From an uncultured Collinsella sp. (GTDB taxonomy: Bacteria; Actinomycetota; Coriobacteriia; Coriobacteriales; Coriobacteriaceae): 6,408 bases of DNA. The DNA lies in contig CAADVE010000223.1 in NCBI GenBank assembly GCA_900752425.1, positions 1 to 6,408 of the forward strand. The letters run 5' to 3'. Positions 1 through 6,283 of this stretch are shown piece by piece. Both the position numbers and the translations under genes were made by a program. The notes under the pieces were generated by a model, which was given only the letters and a program-made list of their open reading frames with translations, had not been told where the DNA came from and did no database searches. The first letter of the stretch is position 1. Every line of letters begins with the position of its first letter.

Positions 1-21
1 AAGTTTATCGCGAGTTCCGCA

Positions 22-58
22 CGCAAAGGAAAGCACTTAATGTGCTTTCCGTCTTGCG
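22..58. terminator. Strong hairpin, possible terminator of an upstream gene
   Basis: Bases 28-36 (GGAAAGCAC) and 42-50 (GTGCTTTCC) are perfect nine-base complements around a five-base loop. A second arm, CGCAA (22-26) with TTGCG (54-58), extends the stem across a small internal loop. No T-run follows on the plus strand, so a classical intrinsic terminator is not fully supported. On the minus strand the stem is followed only by a short TTT. A stop codon in one plus frame (TAA 38-40) falls in the loop, as would suit a hairpin at the end of an upstream gene. It could instead be an RNA processing or protein-binding site. Confidence 0.35.
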
Positions 59-101
59 CAGGACTGTAGAGCAGGAAACTTAGCCCGTGCCGGGCCCGCT
101 G

Positions 102-158
102 AGACCAGACCGGCGGGATAGACCAGTTCAGATGGGGCTTTGATGCATGGGTGGTCTG
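102..158. repeat. Direct repeat AGACCAG with a complementary TGGTCT element
   Basis: AGACCAG occurs at 102-108 and 120-126, and its complement TGGTCT lies at 152-157. Either copy can therefore pair with the same downstream element as six base pairs. The overlapping word CCAGACC occurs at 105-111 and again at 263-269, just before the rnj ribosome binding site, giving another partner for GGTCTG (153-158). This could be mutually exclusive RNA pairing in a leader, or repeated DNA binding half-sites around a promoter. The words are short, so chance remains possible. Confidence 0.3.
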
Positions 159-180
159 TTGTTGTGCAAATGGGTATCAT
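152..180 (+). promoter_or_regulatory. Weak sigma-A-type promoter candidate for the rnj operon
   Basis: TATCAT at 175-180 matches five of six positions of the -10 consensus. Seventeen bases upstream, TGGTCT at 152-157 matches only three of six at the -35 position. There is no extended -10 TG at the right place. If used, the transcript would begin near 187 and carry a leader of about 110 bases. The same TGGTCT is the complementary element of the AGACCAG repeats, so a regulator binding there would cover the -35 region. The operon may equally be transcribed from further upstream. Confidence 0.2.
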
Positions 181-191
181 ACTGTGGTTAT

Positions 192-211
192 TGCATCGAC
201 TCCGTGATGCA
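192..211 (+). other. Small leader hairpin TGCATC/GATGCA
   Basis: TGCATC (192-197) and GATGCA (206-211) are complementary around an eight-base loop, about 70 bases before the rnj ribosome binding site. GATGCA also occurs at 142-147 within the repeated word TGATGCATG, so TGCATC has two alternative partners. A six-pair stem is modest, and I treat it as a leader structure candidate only. Confidence 0.25.
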
Positions 212-277
212 TGTTTGTACGTTCCCGGCGGTCGGTTTGCCAGAAGCGCCCCGTCGGTTGTTCCAGACCCGTTTCGA

Positions 278-285
278 AGAAAGGA
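278..285 (+). promoter_or_regulatory. rnj ribosome binding site with unusually long spacing
   Basis: AGAAAGGA lies 14 bases before the ATG at 300, compared with 6 bases for each of the three downstream genes in this window. No better purine-rich site lies closer. An in-frame TAA at 294-296 rules out an earlier rnj start, and the protein aligns with RNase J from its first residues, so the start is secure despite the spacing. The long gap suggests weak initiation, RNA folding that shortens it, or coupling to an upstream reading frame that ends at that TAA. Confidence 0.5.
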
Positions 286-299
286 AACCACACTAACCT

Positions 300-1970
300 A
301 TGGCAGCTAAAAAATCATCTCCCTTGAAGATCATCCCGCTCGGCGGCCTTGACGGCATCGGCAAGAACATGACGGTCTTCGAGTGCGGCGACGACATGGT
401 GCTCGTCGACGCCGGTCTCATGTTCCCGGATGACTCCCAGCCCGGTATCGACCTGGTGCTTCCTGACTACACCTACGTTCTTGAAAACGAGGAGAAGCTC
501 CGCGGTATCGTCGTCACCCACGGCCACGAGGACCATACCGGTTCGCTTCCGTATCTGCTGCAGGACCTCAACAATAAGGTTCCCATCTTCTCGAGCAAGC
601 TGACGCTCGGTTTTATCGAGGGCAAGCTCTCCGAGTTTCGCATCCGTGCGCCCAAGTTCCGTGAGGTCAAGGGCGGCAGCCACGTCAATTTGGGTGGCAT
701 CTCGCTCGACTTCTTCTCGATGACGCACTCCATCCCCGGCGCTCTGGGCGTGTTCATTCGCACCAACCAGGGCACCGTTATGCACACCGGCGACTTTAAG
801 CTCGACCAGACGCCCATCGATGGTGTCACGCCCGACTATGCCGCTATCAGCCGCTTTGCCAAGCAGGGCATCGACCTGCTGCTGTCCGACTCCACCAACG
901 CCACGGTTCCCGGCTTTACTAAGTCCGAGGCCGAGGTTGGTCCCAACCTGCTGCACGCCATCAAGAACGCCCCGGGTCGCGTGTTCGTCGCGTCGTTCTC
1001 GAGCCACATTCATCGCCTGCAGCAGATCTGCGATGCCGCCCGTAAGTGCGGCCGTAAGGTCGTTGTGACCGGTCGCTCCATGCTCACGAACACCCGCGTG
1101 GCGCGTGAGCTGGGCTACCTCAACATCGACGATGCCGATATCATCGATGCCTTCGATATCGATAACCTGCCCGACGACAAGATCGTCGTCATGTGCACCG
1201 GTTCGCAGGGCGAGCCGCTGTCGGCCCTGTCCCGCATGGCCAACGGAGAGCACAAGACGCTCTCCATCCACGAGGGCGATACCGTTATCCTTTCGGCAAC
1301 TCCTGTTCCCGGCAACGAGAAAGCCGTTCAGCAGGTCGTCAACAGCCTGGCCAAGCTCGGCTGCGACGTGTGGGATAAGAATCGCGCACTCGTCCACGTC
1401 TCGGGTCACGGTAGCCAGGAGGAGCTCAAGCTCCTGATGGCCATGGCCAAGCCCACCTACTTTATGCCGGTTCACGGTGAGGCCGTGCATCTGCGCGCCC
1501 ATGCCCAGCTTGCTCGTAAGATGGGCATCAAGGACGATCATATCTTTATCCTCGATAACGGCGACACGCTCGAGATGCGCGGTGGTATCGTCAAGCGCGG
1601 TACGCCCGCCGAGTCCGGCGTCGTCTACGTCGACGGCCTGCGTATCGGCGATACCGACCCCATCGTCCTGCGCGATCGCCAGAAGCTCGCCAACGACGGT
1701 ATGGTTACTGCTGTTGCCATCGTCTCGCTCAAGCACAAGAAGATCGAGGCCATCGAGTTCTCGGGCCGCGGCGTCTCGTTTGCCATCGACGACCAGTTCT
1801 CCGAGGATGCCTCCGCGTCCATTATGAAGACGATCGAGAAGGGTAAGTTCAGCTTTACGAGCAGCGGTTCCGATGCCATTCGCAAGGCCGTGCGCGATTC
1901 GCTCTCCAACTTCATTTGGAGCCGTACGCGCACCCGTCCGATGATTATCCCGGTCGTCATGGAGGTTTAG
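300..1970 (+). CDS. rnj: Ribonuclease J (metallo-beta-lactamase/beta-CASP family)
   Basis: RNase J is a cytoplasmic, zinc-dependent ribonuclease with 5'-to-3' exonuclease and endonuclease activity, central to mRNA decay and rRNA maturation in Gram-positive bacteria. The 556 residues match the usual length. The metal-site signature HGHEDH (74-79) supplies H74, H76, D78 and H79, the same numbering as Bacillus subtilis RNase J1. H143 (MTHSIP), D165 (HTGDF, 162-166) and H392 (PVHGE, 390-394) complete the ligands. SDSTN (196-200) opens the beta-CASP region, SFSSHIHR (232-239) and SGHGSQEE (368-375) are typical family blocks, and the last 100 or so residues form the C-terminal domain, ending in an Arg-rich FIWSRTRTRP segment. 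No key residue is missing, so the enzyme should be active. It is the first recognised gene of the operon and its final codons contain the ftsK ribosome binding site, so ftsK translation probably depends on it. Only one RNase J is seen here; a second paralogue elsewhere cannot be excluded. Confidence 0.97.
   Translation: MAAKKSSPLKIIPLGGLDGIGKNMTVFECGDDMVLVDAGLMFPDDSQPGIDLVLPDYTYVLENEEKLRGIVVTHGHEDHTGSLPYLLQDLNNKVPIFSSKLTLGFIEGKLSEFRIRAPKFREVKGGSHVNLGGISLDFFSMTHSIPGALGVFIRTNQGTVMHTGDFKLDQTPIDGVTPDYAAISRFAKQGIDLLLSDSTNATVPGFTKSEAEVGPNLLHAIKNAPGRVFVASFSSHIHRLQQICDAARKCGRKVVVTGRSMLTNTRVARELGYLNIDDADIIDAFDIDNLPDDKIVVMCTGSQGEPLSALSRMANGEHKTLSIHEGDTVILSATPVPGNEKAVQQVVNSLAKLGCDVWDKNRALVHVSGHGSQEELKLLMAMAKPTYFMPVHGEAVHLRAHAQLARKMGIKDDHIFILDNGDTLEMRGGIVKRGTPAESGVVYVDGLRIGDTDPIVLRDRQKLANDGMVTAVAIVSLKHKKIEAIEFSGRGVSFAIDDQFSEDASASIMKTIEKGKFSFTSSGSDAIRKAVRDSLSNFIWSRTRTRPMIIPVVMEV
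1961..1965 (+). promoter_or_regulatory. ftsK ribosome binding site inside the end of rnj
   Basis: GGAGG is formed by the last rnj codons (Met-Glu-Val, then stop). It sits six bases before TTG at 1972, and this spacing decides the TTG start of ftsK. The next in-frame ATG is at residue 137, inside the membrane region, and can be excluded. The arrangement implies translational coupling between rnj and ftsK. Confidence 0.8.
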
Positions 1971-1971
1971 T

Positions 1972-4752
1972 TTGGCGCGCGGATCTGCACAAAACGCCAA
2001 AGGCAATAAAGCCAACAACCAACCGGCATCTACTAAGGGTGCCGGTTCCCATCTGCGTGCCAATAAGGGCCACGAGGCGGACTTCGACGATTTTGAGCCC
2101 TTGGTGGAGCCCTCGGCCAACCGCGATATCGCCGGCGTGGTTATCGCCGTTTTGGCGATTGCGTCCTTCATTGCCGTGATTTCGCCGGCGACCGCACCCG
2201 TGACGGCTGCGGTTGCCGGTTTCTACCACCTAGGCTTTGGTCTGGGCGCCTACGTGCTGCCGATCGTCATTTTGCTGTTTGCCGCCACGCTCTTTTTAGG
2301 CGAGGACTCGCCGCTCAACGCGCGCTCGGTCGCGGGCGGAGCCGTGGTCTTTATCGCCGTTGTCTCCATTCTTTCTCTGATGGTGCCGGGTACGAGCGAC
2401 TCGTGTGACCTTATGTTCACGCCGCAAAATTTGTCCGCCTCGGGTGGCTACATCGGTGCGTTTATTGCGAGTGCGCTGCAGAATGCCCTGGGTAAGCCTA
2501 TCGCGATGGTAGTCCTGTTGGGCCTTGTCGTCGTGGGCTTGGTCATCATCGGCTTTTCGGTGGGTGGCGTGCTGCGCTCTGCTCGCGACCGTGCGGCCGA
2601 TTTTGCCGAGCGCCGTCGTGCCTATGTCAACGCGAGCCCGTGGGGTGACGACGAAGCCCTGTCGGTGCCCGGCGTTGCCCGTCCGCACCTGAGCATTCTT
2701 CGTCAAAAGGGCTCCGATGCTGCCGTGACCACGGTCATGGGCAACGATGTGGACCCGGTTTTGGACGATGACGACGAGGACGAGGATCCGTTTGTCGACG
2801 TGTCCGATGCCGTGGAGGCCGAGCGCGCTAAGACGACGCTGCTGCCGCGTCGTCATGTTAAGAAGGGCAAGGCCACGCCCAAACTCAACACGAGCGAGCC
2901 CGACCCGTCTTGGTCCGATAGCGAGATTGAGCTCACTGAGGGTGATGACGAGGACGACGAGGCTCCGATTGAGACCGCAAAGACAACTTTGCTGCCGCGT
3001 CGTCATGCCAAGCGCGACCAGGTAACCGGTCAGCTTTCGATGGAAGACGACCCCGATAAGATCGACGAGTCCGAGCCGCCGTTTGCCGTGAATCCTGTCT
3101 CGGCAGCACCTCAGATTCCCGACTTCTTGAAGCATCCCAAGGTTGCCGATGCGCCTGCCTCGAGTGCTGTCGAATCGGCTGCGGCTAGCGATGGGGGAGC
3201 GGACGGTGGCGCCGCAGATAACGAGGGCGAAGAAGAGGACGGCCTCAAGCTCCCGCCGCTCGAAATCCTGCATGCCAACCCGCAGTCGGCTTCCGCCGCG
3301 TCTTCGGACAAGGAGCTGGAGCAGACCGCTGAGTCACTGCAATCCACCTTGCTTGAGTTTGGCCGCAGTGCCCGCGTGGTCGGCTGGATCGCCGGCCCCA
3401 CGGTGACGACCTTTAAGCTGCAGCCTGGTGAGGGCGAGCGCGTGAGCAAGATTTCGAGCCTCGAGGACGATATCGCGCTTTCGCTCGCTGCCCAGTCGGT
3501 ACGTATCTTTGCCCCGATCCCCGGCACCTCGCTCGTGGGCATCGAGATTCCCAATCGCAAGCGCCAAAACGTCAATCTGGGCGACGTGCTGCCCTATGTT
3601 AAGGGCGGTCCGCTCGAGCTGGCCATTGGTCGCGATGCCGAGGGCACGCCGGTTGTCGCTGACCTCGCCAAGATGCCCCACCTGCTTATTGCCGGTACGA
3701 CCGGTTCTGGTAAGTCGGTGATGATCAATTCCATCATCACGACCCTGCTCATGCGCGCCCTTCCCGAGGACGTTCGCCTGATCATGGTCGACCCCAAGCG
3801 CGTCGAGCTTGCGGGCTATAACGGTCTGCCGCATCTCTATGTGCCCGTGGTGACCGAGCCCAAGCAGGCCGCGAGCGCTCTGCAATGGGCCGTGTCCGAG
3901 ATGGAGCGTCGCCTGAAGGTCTTCGAGCGTCTTAACGTGCGTAAGATCTCGACCTACAACGAAAAGCAGGCCGCCGGCGAGTTTGAGCATTACGATAACC
4001 CGCCGCAAAAGATGCCCTATCTGGTCATTATCATCGACGAGCTCTCGGACCTGATGATGGTCGCCGGTAAGGATGTCGAGGCCTCGATCGTGCGTATTGC
4101 TCAGCTGGGCCGTGCCGCCGGTATCCACCTTATCGTGGCCACGCAGCGCCCGAGCTCCAATGTGGTGACGGGCCTCATCAAGGCCAACATCACCAACCGC
4201 ATCGCCTTTAACGTCGCCACGGGCATCGACTCGCGCGTCATCATCGACCAGATGGGTGCCGAAAAGCTCACCGGTTTGGGCGACATGCTGTTCTCCAAGG
4301 TCGACTGGGGCAAGCCTCGCCGTATCCAGGGCTGCTTTGTCTCGGACGACGAAATCAACGAGATTGTCGAGTTCGTTAAGTCGCAGAGCGAGCCCGACTA
4401 CCACGAGGAGATCCTGTCTGCCGTGGCGCCCGCTTCCATGTCCATGGCGGGTGGCGGTGGCATTGTCCGCACCGGAGTCGCCGAGCCGCAAGACGATGAT
4501 CCGCTCATTTGGGAAGCCGCCCATATTGTGGTGGAATCGCAGCTTGGCTCCACATCTGGCCTGCAACGTCGTCTGAAGGTTGGCTATGCGCGTGCCGGGC
4601 GTATTATGGACATGCTGGAAGAAAAGGGTGTCGTCGGACCGCCTGACGGTTCCAAGCCGCGTGAGGTCCTGTTGGACGAGGAGGGGCTTGCCGCGCTGGA
4701 ATCTGTCGACGCCGAGATGGCACGTGAAGATCATGAGTTTGGAGGATTCTGA
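1972..4752 (+). CDS. ftsK: DNA translocase FtsK/SpoIIIE
   Basis: FtsK is a membrane-anchored hexameric motor that pumps DNA through the division septum and helps resolve chromosome dimers. The 926-residue protein has the full architecture. About four hydrophobic segments (roughly 52-71, 88-109, 119-138, 176-200) form the membrane anchor. A disordered, strongly acidic linker spans about 205-445. The motor follows, with Walker A GTTGSGKS (575-582), DPKRVEL (607-613), Walker B ending in IIIDE (686-690) and the family block QLGRAAGIHLIVATQRPS (711-728). A C-terminal winged-helix gamma domain (about 842-905), which reads polar DNA sequences in this family, completes it. The TTG start is one base after the rnj stop and has a well-placed GGAGG. 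The stop overlaps the next gene's ATG. The linker carries an exact ten-residue motif twice, described separately. Nothing is truncated and no catalytic residue is missing. A purely SpoIIIE-like role cannot be separated from FtsK by sequence alone. Confidence 0.97.
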   Translation: MARGSAQNAKGNKANNQPASTKGAGSHLRANKGHEADFDDFEPLVEPSANRDIAGVVIAVLAIASFIAVISPATAPVTAAVAGFYHLGFGLGAYVLPIVILLFAATLFLGEDSPLNARSVAGGAVVFIAVVSILSLMVPGTSDSCDLMFTPQNLSASGGYIGAFIASALQNALGKPIAMVVLLGLVVVGLVIIGFSVGGVLRSARDRAADFAERRRAYVNASPWGDDEALSVPGVARPHLSILRQKGSDAAVTTVMGNDVDPVLDDDDEDEDPFVDVSDAVEAERAKTTLLPRRHVKKGKATPKLNTSEPDPSWSDSEIELTEGDDEDDEAPIETAKTTLLPRRHAKRDQVTGQLSMEDDPDKIDESEPPFAVNPVSAAPQIPDFLKHPKVADAPASSAVESAAASDGGADGGAADNEGEEEDGLKLPPLEILHANPQSASAASSDKELEQTAESLQSTLLEFGRSARVVGWIAGPTVTTFKLQPGEGERVSKISSLEDDIALSLAAQSVRIFAPIPGTSLVGIEIPNRKRQNVNLGDVLPYVKGGPLELAIGRDAEGTPVVADLAKMPHLLIAGTTGSGKSVMINSIITTLLMRALPEDVRLIMVDPKRVELAGYNGLPHLYVPVVTEPKQAASALQWAVSEMERRLKVFERLNVRKISTYNEKQAAGEFEHYDNPPQKMPYLVIIIDELSDLMMVAGKDVEASIVRIAQLGRAAGIHLIVATQRPSSNVVTGLIKANITNRIAFNVATGIDSRVIIDQMGAEKLTGLGDMLFSKVDWGKPRRIQGCFVSDDEINEIVEFVKSQSEPDYHEEILSAVAPASMSMAGGGGIVRTGVAEPQDDDPLIWEAAHIVVESQLGSTSGLQRRLKVGYARAGRIMDMLEEKGVVGPPDGSKPREVLLDEEGLAALESVDAEMAREDHEFGGF
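2827..3006 (+). repeat. Duplicated linker motif AKTTLLPRRH in FtsK
   Basis: The ten residues AKTTLLPRRH occur at 286-295 (bases 2827-2856) and 336-345 (2977-3006), exactly 50 codons apart. Each is preceded by an acidic cluster (DDDDEDED at 265-272; DDEDDE at 325-330) and followed by a basic one. The DNA of the two copies differs at four codons (Ala, both Thr, first Leu), all synonymous. Such conservation inside an otherwise low-complexity linker suggests a short binding motif rather than a recent copying event. Confidence 0.8.
4741..4745 (+). promoter_or_regulatory. rodZ-like gene ribosome binding site inside the end of ftsK
   Basis: GGAGG lies within the last ftsK codons (Phe-Gly-Gly-Phe), six bases before ATG at 4752. 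The ATG shares its A with the TGA stop of ftsK. This is a typical arrangement for termination-reinitiation coupling, and it fixes the start of the downstream protein. Confidence 0.8.
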
Positions 4753-6263
4753 TGGTTGCACGCTTTGGTGACATGCTGCTCGAGCAGCGTCGCCGGATGG
4801 GCCTTTCCATTCAGCAGGTCGCCAACACCATCAAAATCAGGCCGCAGATCATCGAGTTTTTCGAGACCGGTAACTTTGCTTCGATGCCGCCGCGCGGCTA
4901 TGCGCAGGGCATGATTTCGAGCTATGCTCGCTTTTTGGGCCTCAATCCGCGCGAGGTCGTCAATGCCTACTTTGACGACCTGATGGCATACGAACGCGAG
5001 ACGTCCCAGCAGGGCGGTCGTTTTCAGGACGCCGCCGGCTACGTCAATTCGCGTTCTTCGGTCGACAACGGGCGCTTCCTGATGGTTCAGGGCGGTCGTT
5101 CGACCCGCTATGGACAGCGTCCTCAGCAGGCCGGTTATATTACCGAGACGGGTTCGGGCGAGGAGATTCGCTCACAGCGTGACCGGTTCCGCAGTACGCC
5201 GATGCCCGAGGACCGTGCACTTCCCGCTGCCCGAGGCGTGGCGCGTGACCCTCGTGCCGGCTACGGCGACGGCGGCTATTCCGATCGCGGTTACCGTGGT
5301 GCCTCTACGGGACGCTCTCGCGGTGGCTATGCGGATGCCGATACCACGCAGGTGACGCCTCGTCTTCGCTCTCAATCACAGCCGTATGGCCAGCGCTCTT
5401 CGGCTCCGCGTTCGGGCCAGCGTGGCTATCAAGGCCGCGGTGAACTTGCGCCCCGCTCGGGTCAGCGCAGCCTTCAGGGCCAGGGTGGCTATCGCGGCCG
5501 TTCCGATAGCAATCGTGGTCGTATGCCTCAGGGAGGCGGCCGCAGCAGTTCCAATCGTGGACGCGGCGGATCACGTACTCCTCAAAACAACGGGCTCGAT
5601 CCGCGTATCGTCTACGCCGGCATCGGTGCCGTTGCGCTGCTGTTGATTGTGCTCATCGTGGTGCTTCTGCGCGGCTGCGCATCTTCGGCGCCCGAGACCA
5701 CGCCCGAGACGCCCACTGCTACCAAGACGACGACCAAGAAGTCTTCTAAGAAGACCGAAACGGTCGACGAGGACGAAGACACCGATGAGGCGACGGACGA
5801 GTCGACTGACTCGGACACTACCAAGACGACGGCCAAGAAGGAAGAGAACGAGGTCACGAAGGTCAAAGTCTCCGTTGCCAAGGGAAAGACCGCGTGGATT
5901 GAGGTCAAGGTCGACGGCAAGTCGGTCTATGGCGCCCAGGCGACTGGCCCCTTTGAGCAGGAGTACACGCCCGAGTCCTCGATCGAGATCACCACATCCA
6001 AGCCTTCCGACGTCACCGTTACCAAGAACGGCGAAAAGGTCCGCTACGACACCAAGACCTCGGGCGTGGCGCGTGTGACGATCACCGTTCCCAAGAAGGA
6101 GACCACCGACTCCGAGAATGGTGAACGTACTGATGGTACCGACACCACCGATGGTACCGACACCACCGACGGTACCGATGCCCAGTCCACGGATGGCGCC
6201 GATATCGCAACTGACGGTCAGACGCCCACCGATTCTACCGACTATTCGTACGATAGCTACTAA
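4752..6263 (+). CDS. rodZ: RodZ/YmfM-like cell-shape protein with Arg-Gly-Tyr-rich linker
   Basis: RodZ links the cytoplasmic shape-determining machinery to the cell wall. The domain order fits: an N-terminal helix-turn-helix (about 5-75, with SIQQVANTIKIRPQIIEFFE and the block RGYAQGMISSYARFLGL), a linker (about 82-284), one membrane segment (287-306), a Thr/Lys/Asp/Glu-rich stalk (311-366), a beta-rich domain resembling the RodZ C-terminal DUF4115 (369-447), and a Thr-Asp-rich tail. The HTH should face the cytoplasm and the rest be outside. At 503 residues it is much longer than B. subtilis YmfM or E. coli RodZ, mainly because of the linker. That linker has 36 Arg, no Lys, 10 Tyr and ten Arg-Gly dipeptides. 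A Cys (309) follows the membrane segment, but the position is not a lipobox. ftsK next to a RodZ-like gene is a familiar Gram-positive arrangement. Whether this group uses MreB cannot be seen here, so the RodZ role is inferred from architecture. Confidence 0.85.
   Translation: MVARFGDMLLEQRRRMGLSIQQVANTIKIRPQIIEFFETGNFASMPPRGYAQGMISSYARFLGLNPREVVNAYFDDLMAYERETSQQGGRFQDAAGYVNSRSSVDNGRFLMVQGGRSTRYGQRPQQAGYITETGSGEEIRSQRDRFRSTPMPEDRALPAARGVARDPRAGYGDGGYSDRGYRGASTGRSRGGYADADTTQVTPRLRSQSQPYGQRSSAPRSGQRGYQGRGELAPRSGQRSLQGQGGYRGRSDSNRGRMPQGGGRSSSNRGRGGSRTPQNNGLDPRIVYAGIGAVALLLIVLIVVLLRGCASSAPETTPETPTATKTTTKKSSKKTETVDEDEDTDEATDESTDSDTTKTTAKKEENEVTKVKVSVAKGKTAWIEVKVDGKSVYGAQATGPFEQEYTPESSIEITTSKPSDVTVTKNGEKVRYDTKTSGVARVTITVPKKETTDSENGERTDGTDTTDGTDTTDGTDAQSTDGADIATDGQTPTDSTDYSYDSY
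5403..5492 (+). repeat. 45-base tandem repeat in the linker of the RodZ-like protein
   Basis: Two adjacent 15-codon units encode APRSGQRGYQGRGEL (218-232) and APRSGQRSLQGQGGY (233-247), identical at ten of fifteen residues. Six of the ten identical residues use different synonymous codons, so the duplication is old and the Arg-Ser-Gly-Gln-Arg pattern seems retained. PYGQRSS just before (211-217) is a weaker relative. Confidence 0.7.
6132..6179 (+). repeat. 18-base tandem repeat encoding a Thr-Asp-Gly tail
   Basis: GATGGTACCGACACCACC occurs at 6132-6149 and exactly again at 6150-6167. A partial third unit with one change runs to 6179. In frame it encodes DGTDTT repeats (residues 461-476) in the extracytoplasmic tail of the RodZ-like protein. 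Near-identical DNA copies point to recent slippage or unequal exchange, so copy number may vary between strains while staying in frame. Confidence 0.85.
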
Positions 6264-6276
6264 GCCGCTCGTACGC

Positions 6277-6283
6277 GAAAGGA
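6277..6283 (+). promoter_or_regulatory. yajQ ribosome binding site
   Basis: GAAAGGA lies six bases before ATG at 6290 in the 26-base gap after the rodZ-like stop. The gap has no hairpin with a T-run and no room for a full promoter, so yajQ is probably read from the same transcript. Confidence 0.7.

Larger units (their letters stand above)
1..299. other. Non-coding upstream region and leader of the rnj operon
   Basis: I recognise no gene in these 299 bases on either strand. On the plus strand the first 83 bases could hold the last codons of an upstream gene: the frame starting at base 3 is open to a TAG at 81-83 and the frame at base 2 is open to a TAA at 38-40. Neither gives a C-terminus I can name. 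In other Gram-positive genomes dapA often precedes rnj, but nothing here proves it. The rest holds a strong hairpin (22-58), short GC-rich stems (83-95; 95-117), repeats of AGACCAG with a complementary TGGTCT, a duplicated TGATGCATG (141-149 and 205-213) and the rnj ribosome binding site. Part of it is probably the operon's 5' untranslated leader. Confidence 0.6.

Noticed and set aside
60..130. GC-rich stems (83-95 and 95-117) suggesting a structural RNA such as RNase P RNA or a T-box leader
   Set aside because: The stems are only five pairs each, and I find none of the conserved core words of RNase P RNA, tmRNA, T-box or tRNA.
37..291. 84-codon minus-strand frame in the upstream region
   Set aside because: Its translation resembles no family I know, it spans the leader repeats and the rnj ribosome binding site, and it has no convincing start context.
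1836..1843. GAGAAGGG, identical to the B. subtilis SpoIIIE recognition sequence, just upstream of ftsK
   Set aside because: A single eight-base word in 6.4 kb is not surprising by chance, and it lies within the well-explained rnj codons Glu-Lys-Gly. Only genome-wide strand skew of the word could make it meaningful.
315..2171. 618-codon open frame on the minus strand opposite rnj
   Set aside because: It lies codon-on-codon with rnj, so it stays open simply because rnj avoids TTA, CTA and TCA codons. Its translation shows no recognisable family and has the low-complexity look of an antisense shadow.
3334..4761. 475-codon open frame on the minus strand opposite ftsK
   Set aside because: It is in register with ftsK codons across its highly conserved motor domain and is explained by the same codon bias; no plausible domain is seen.
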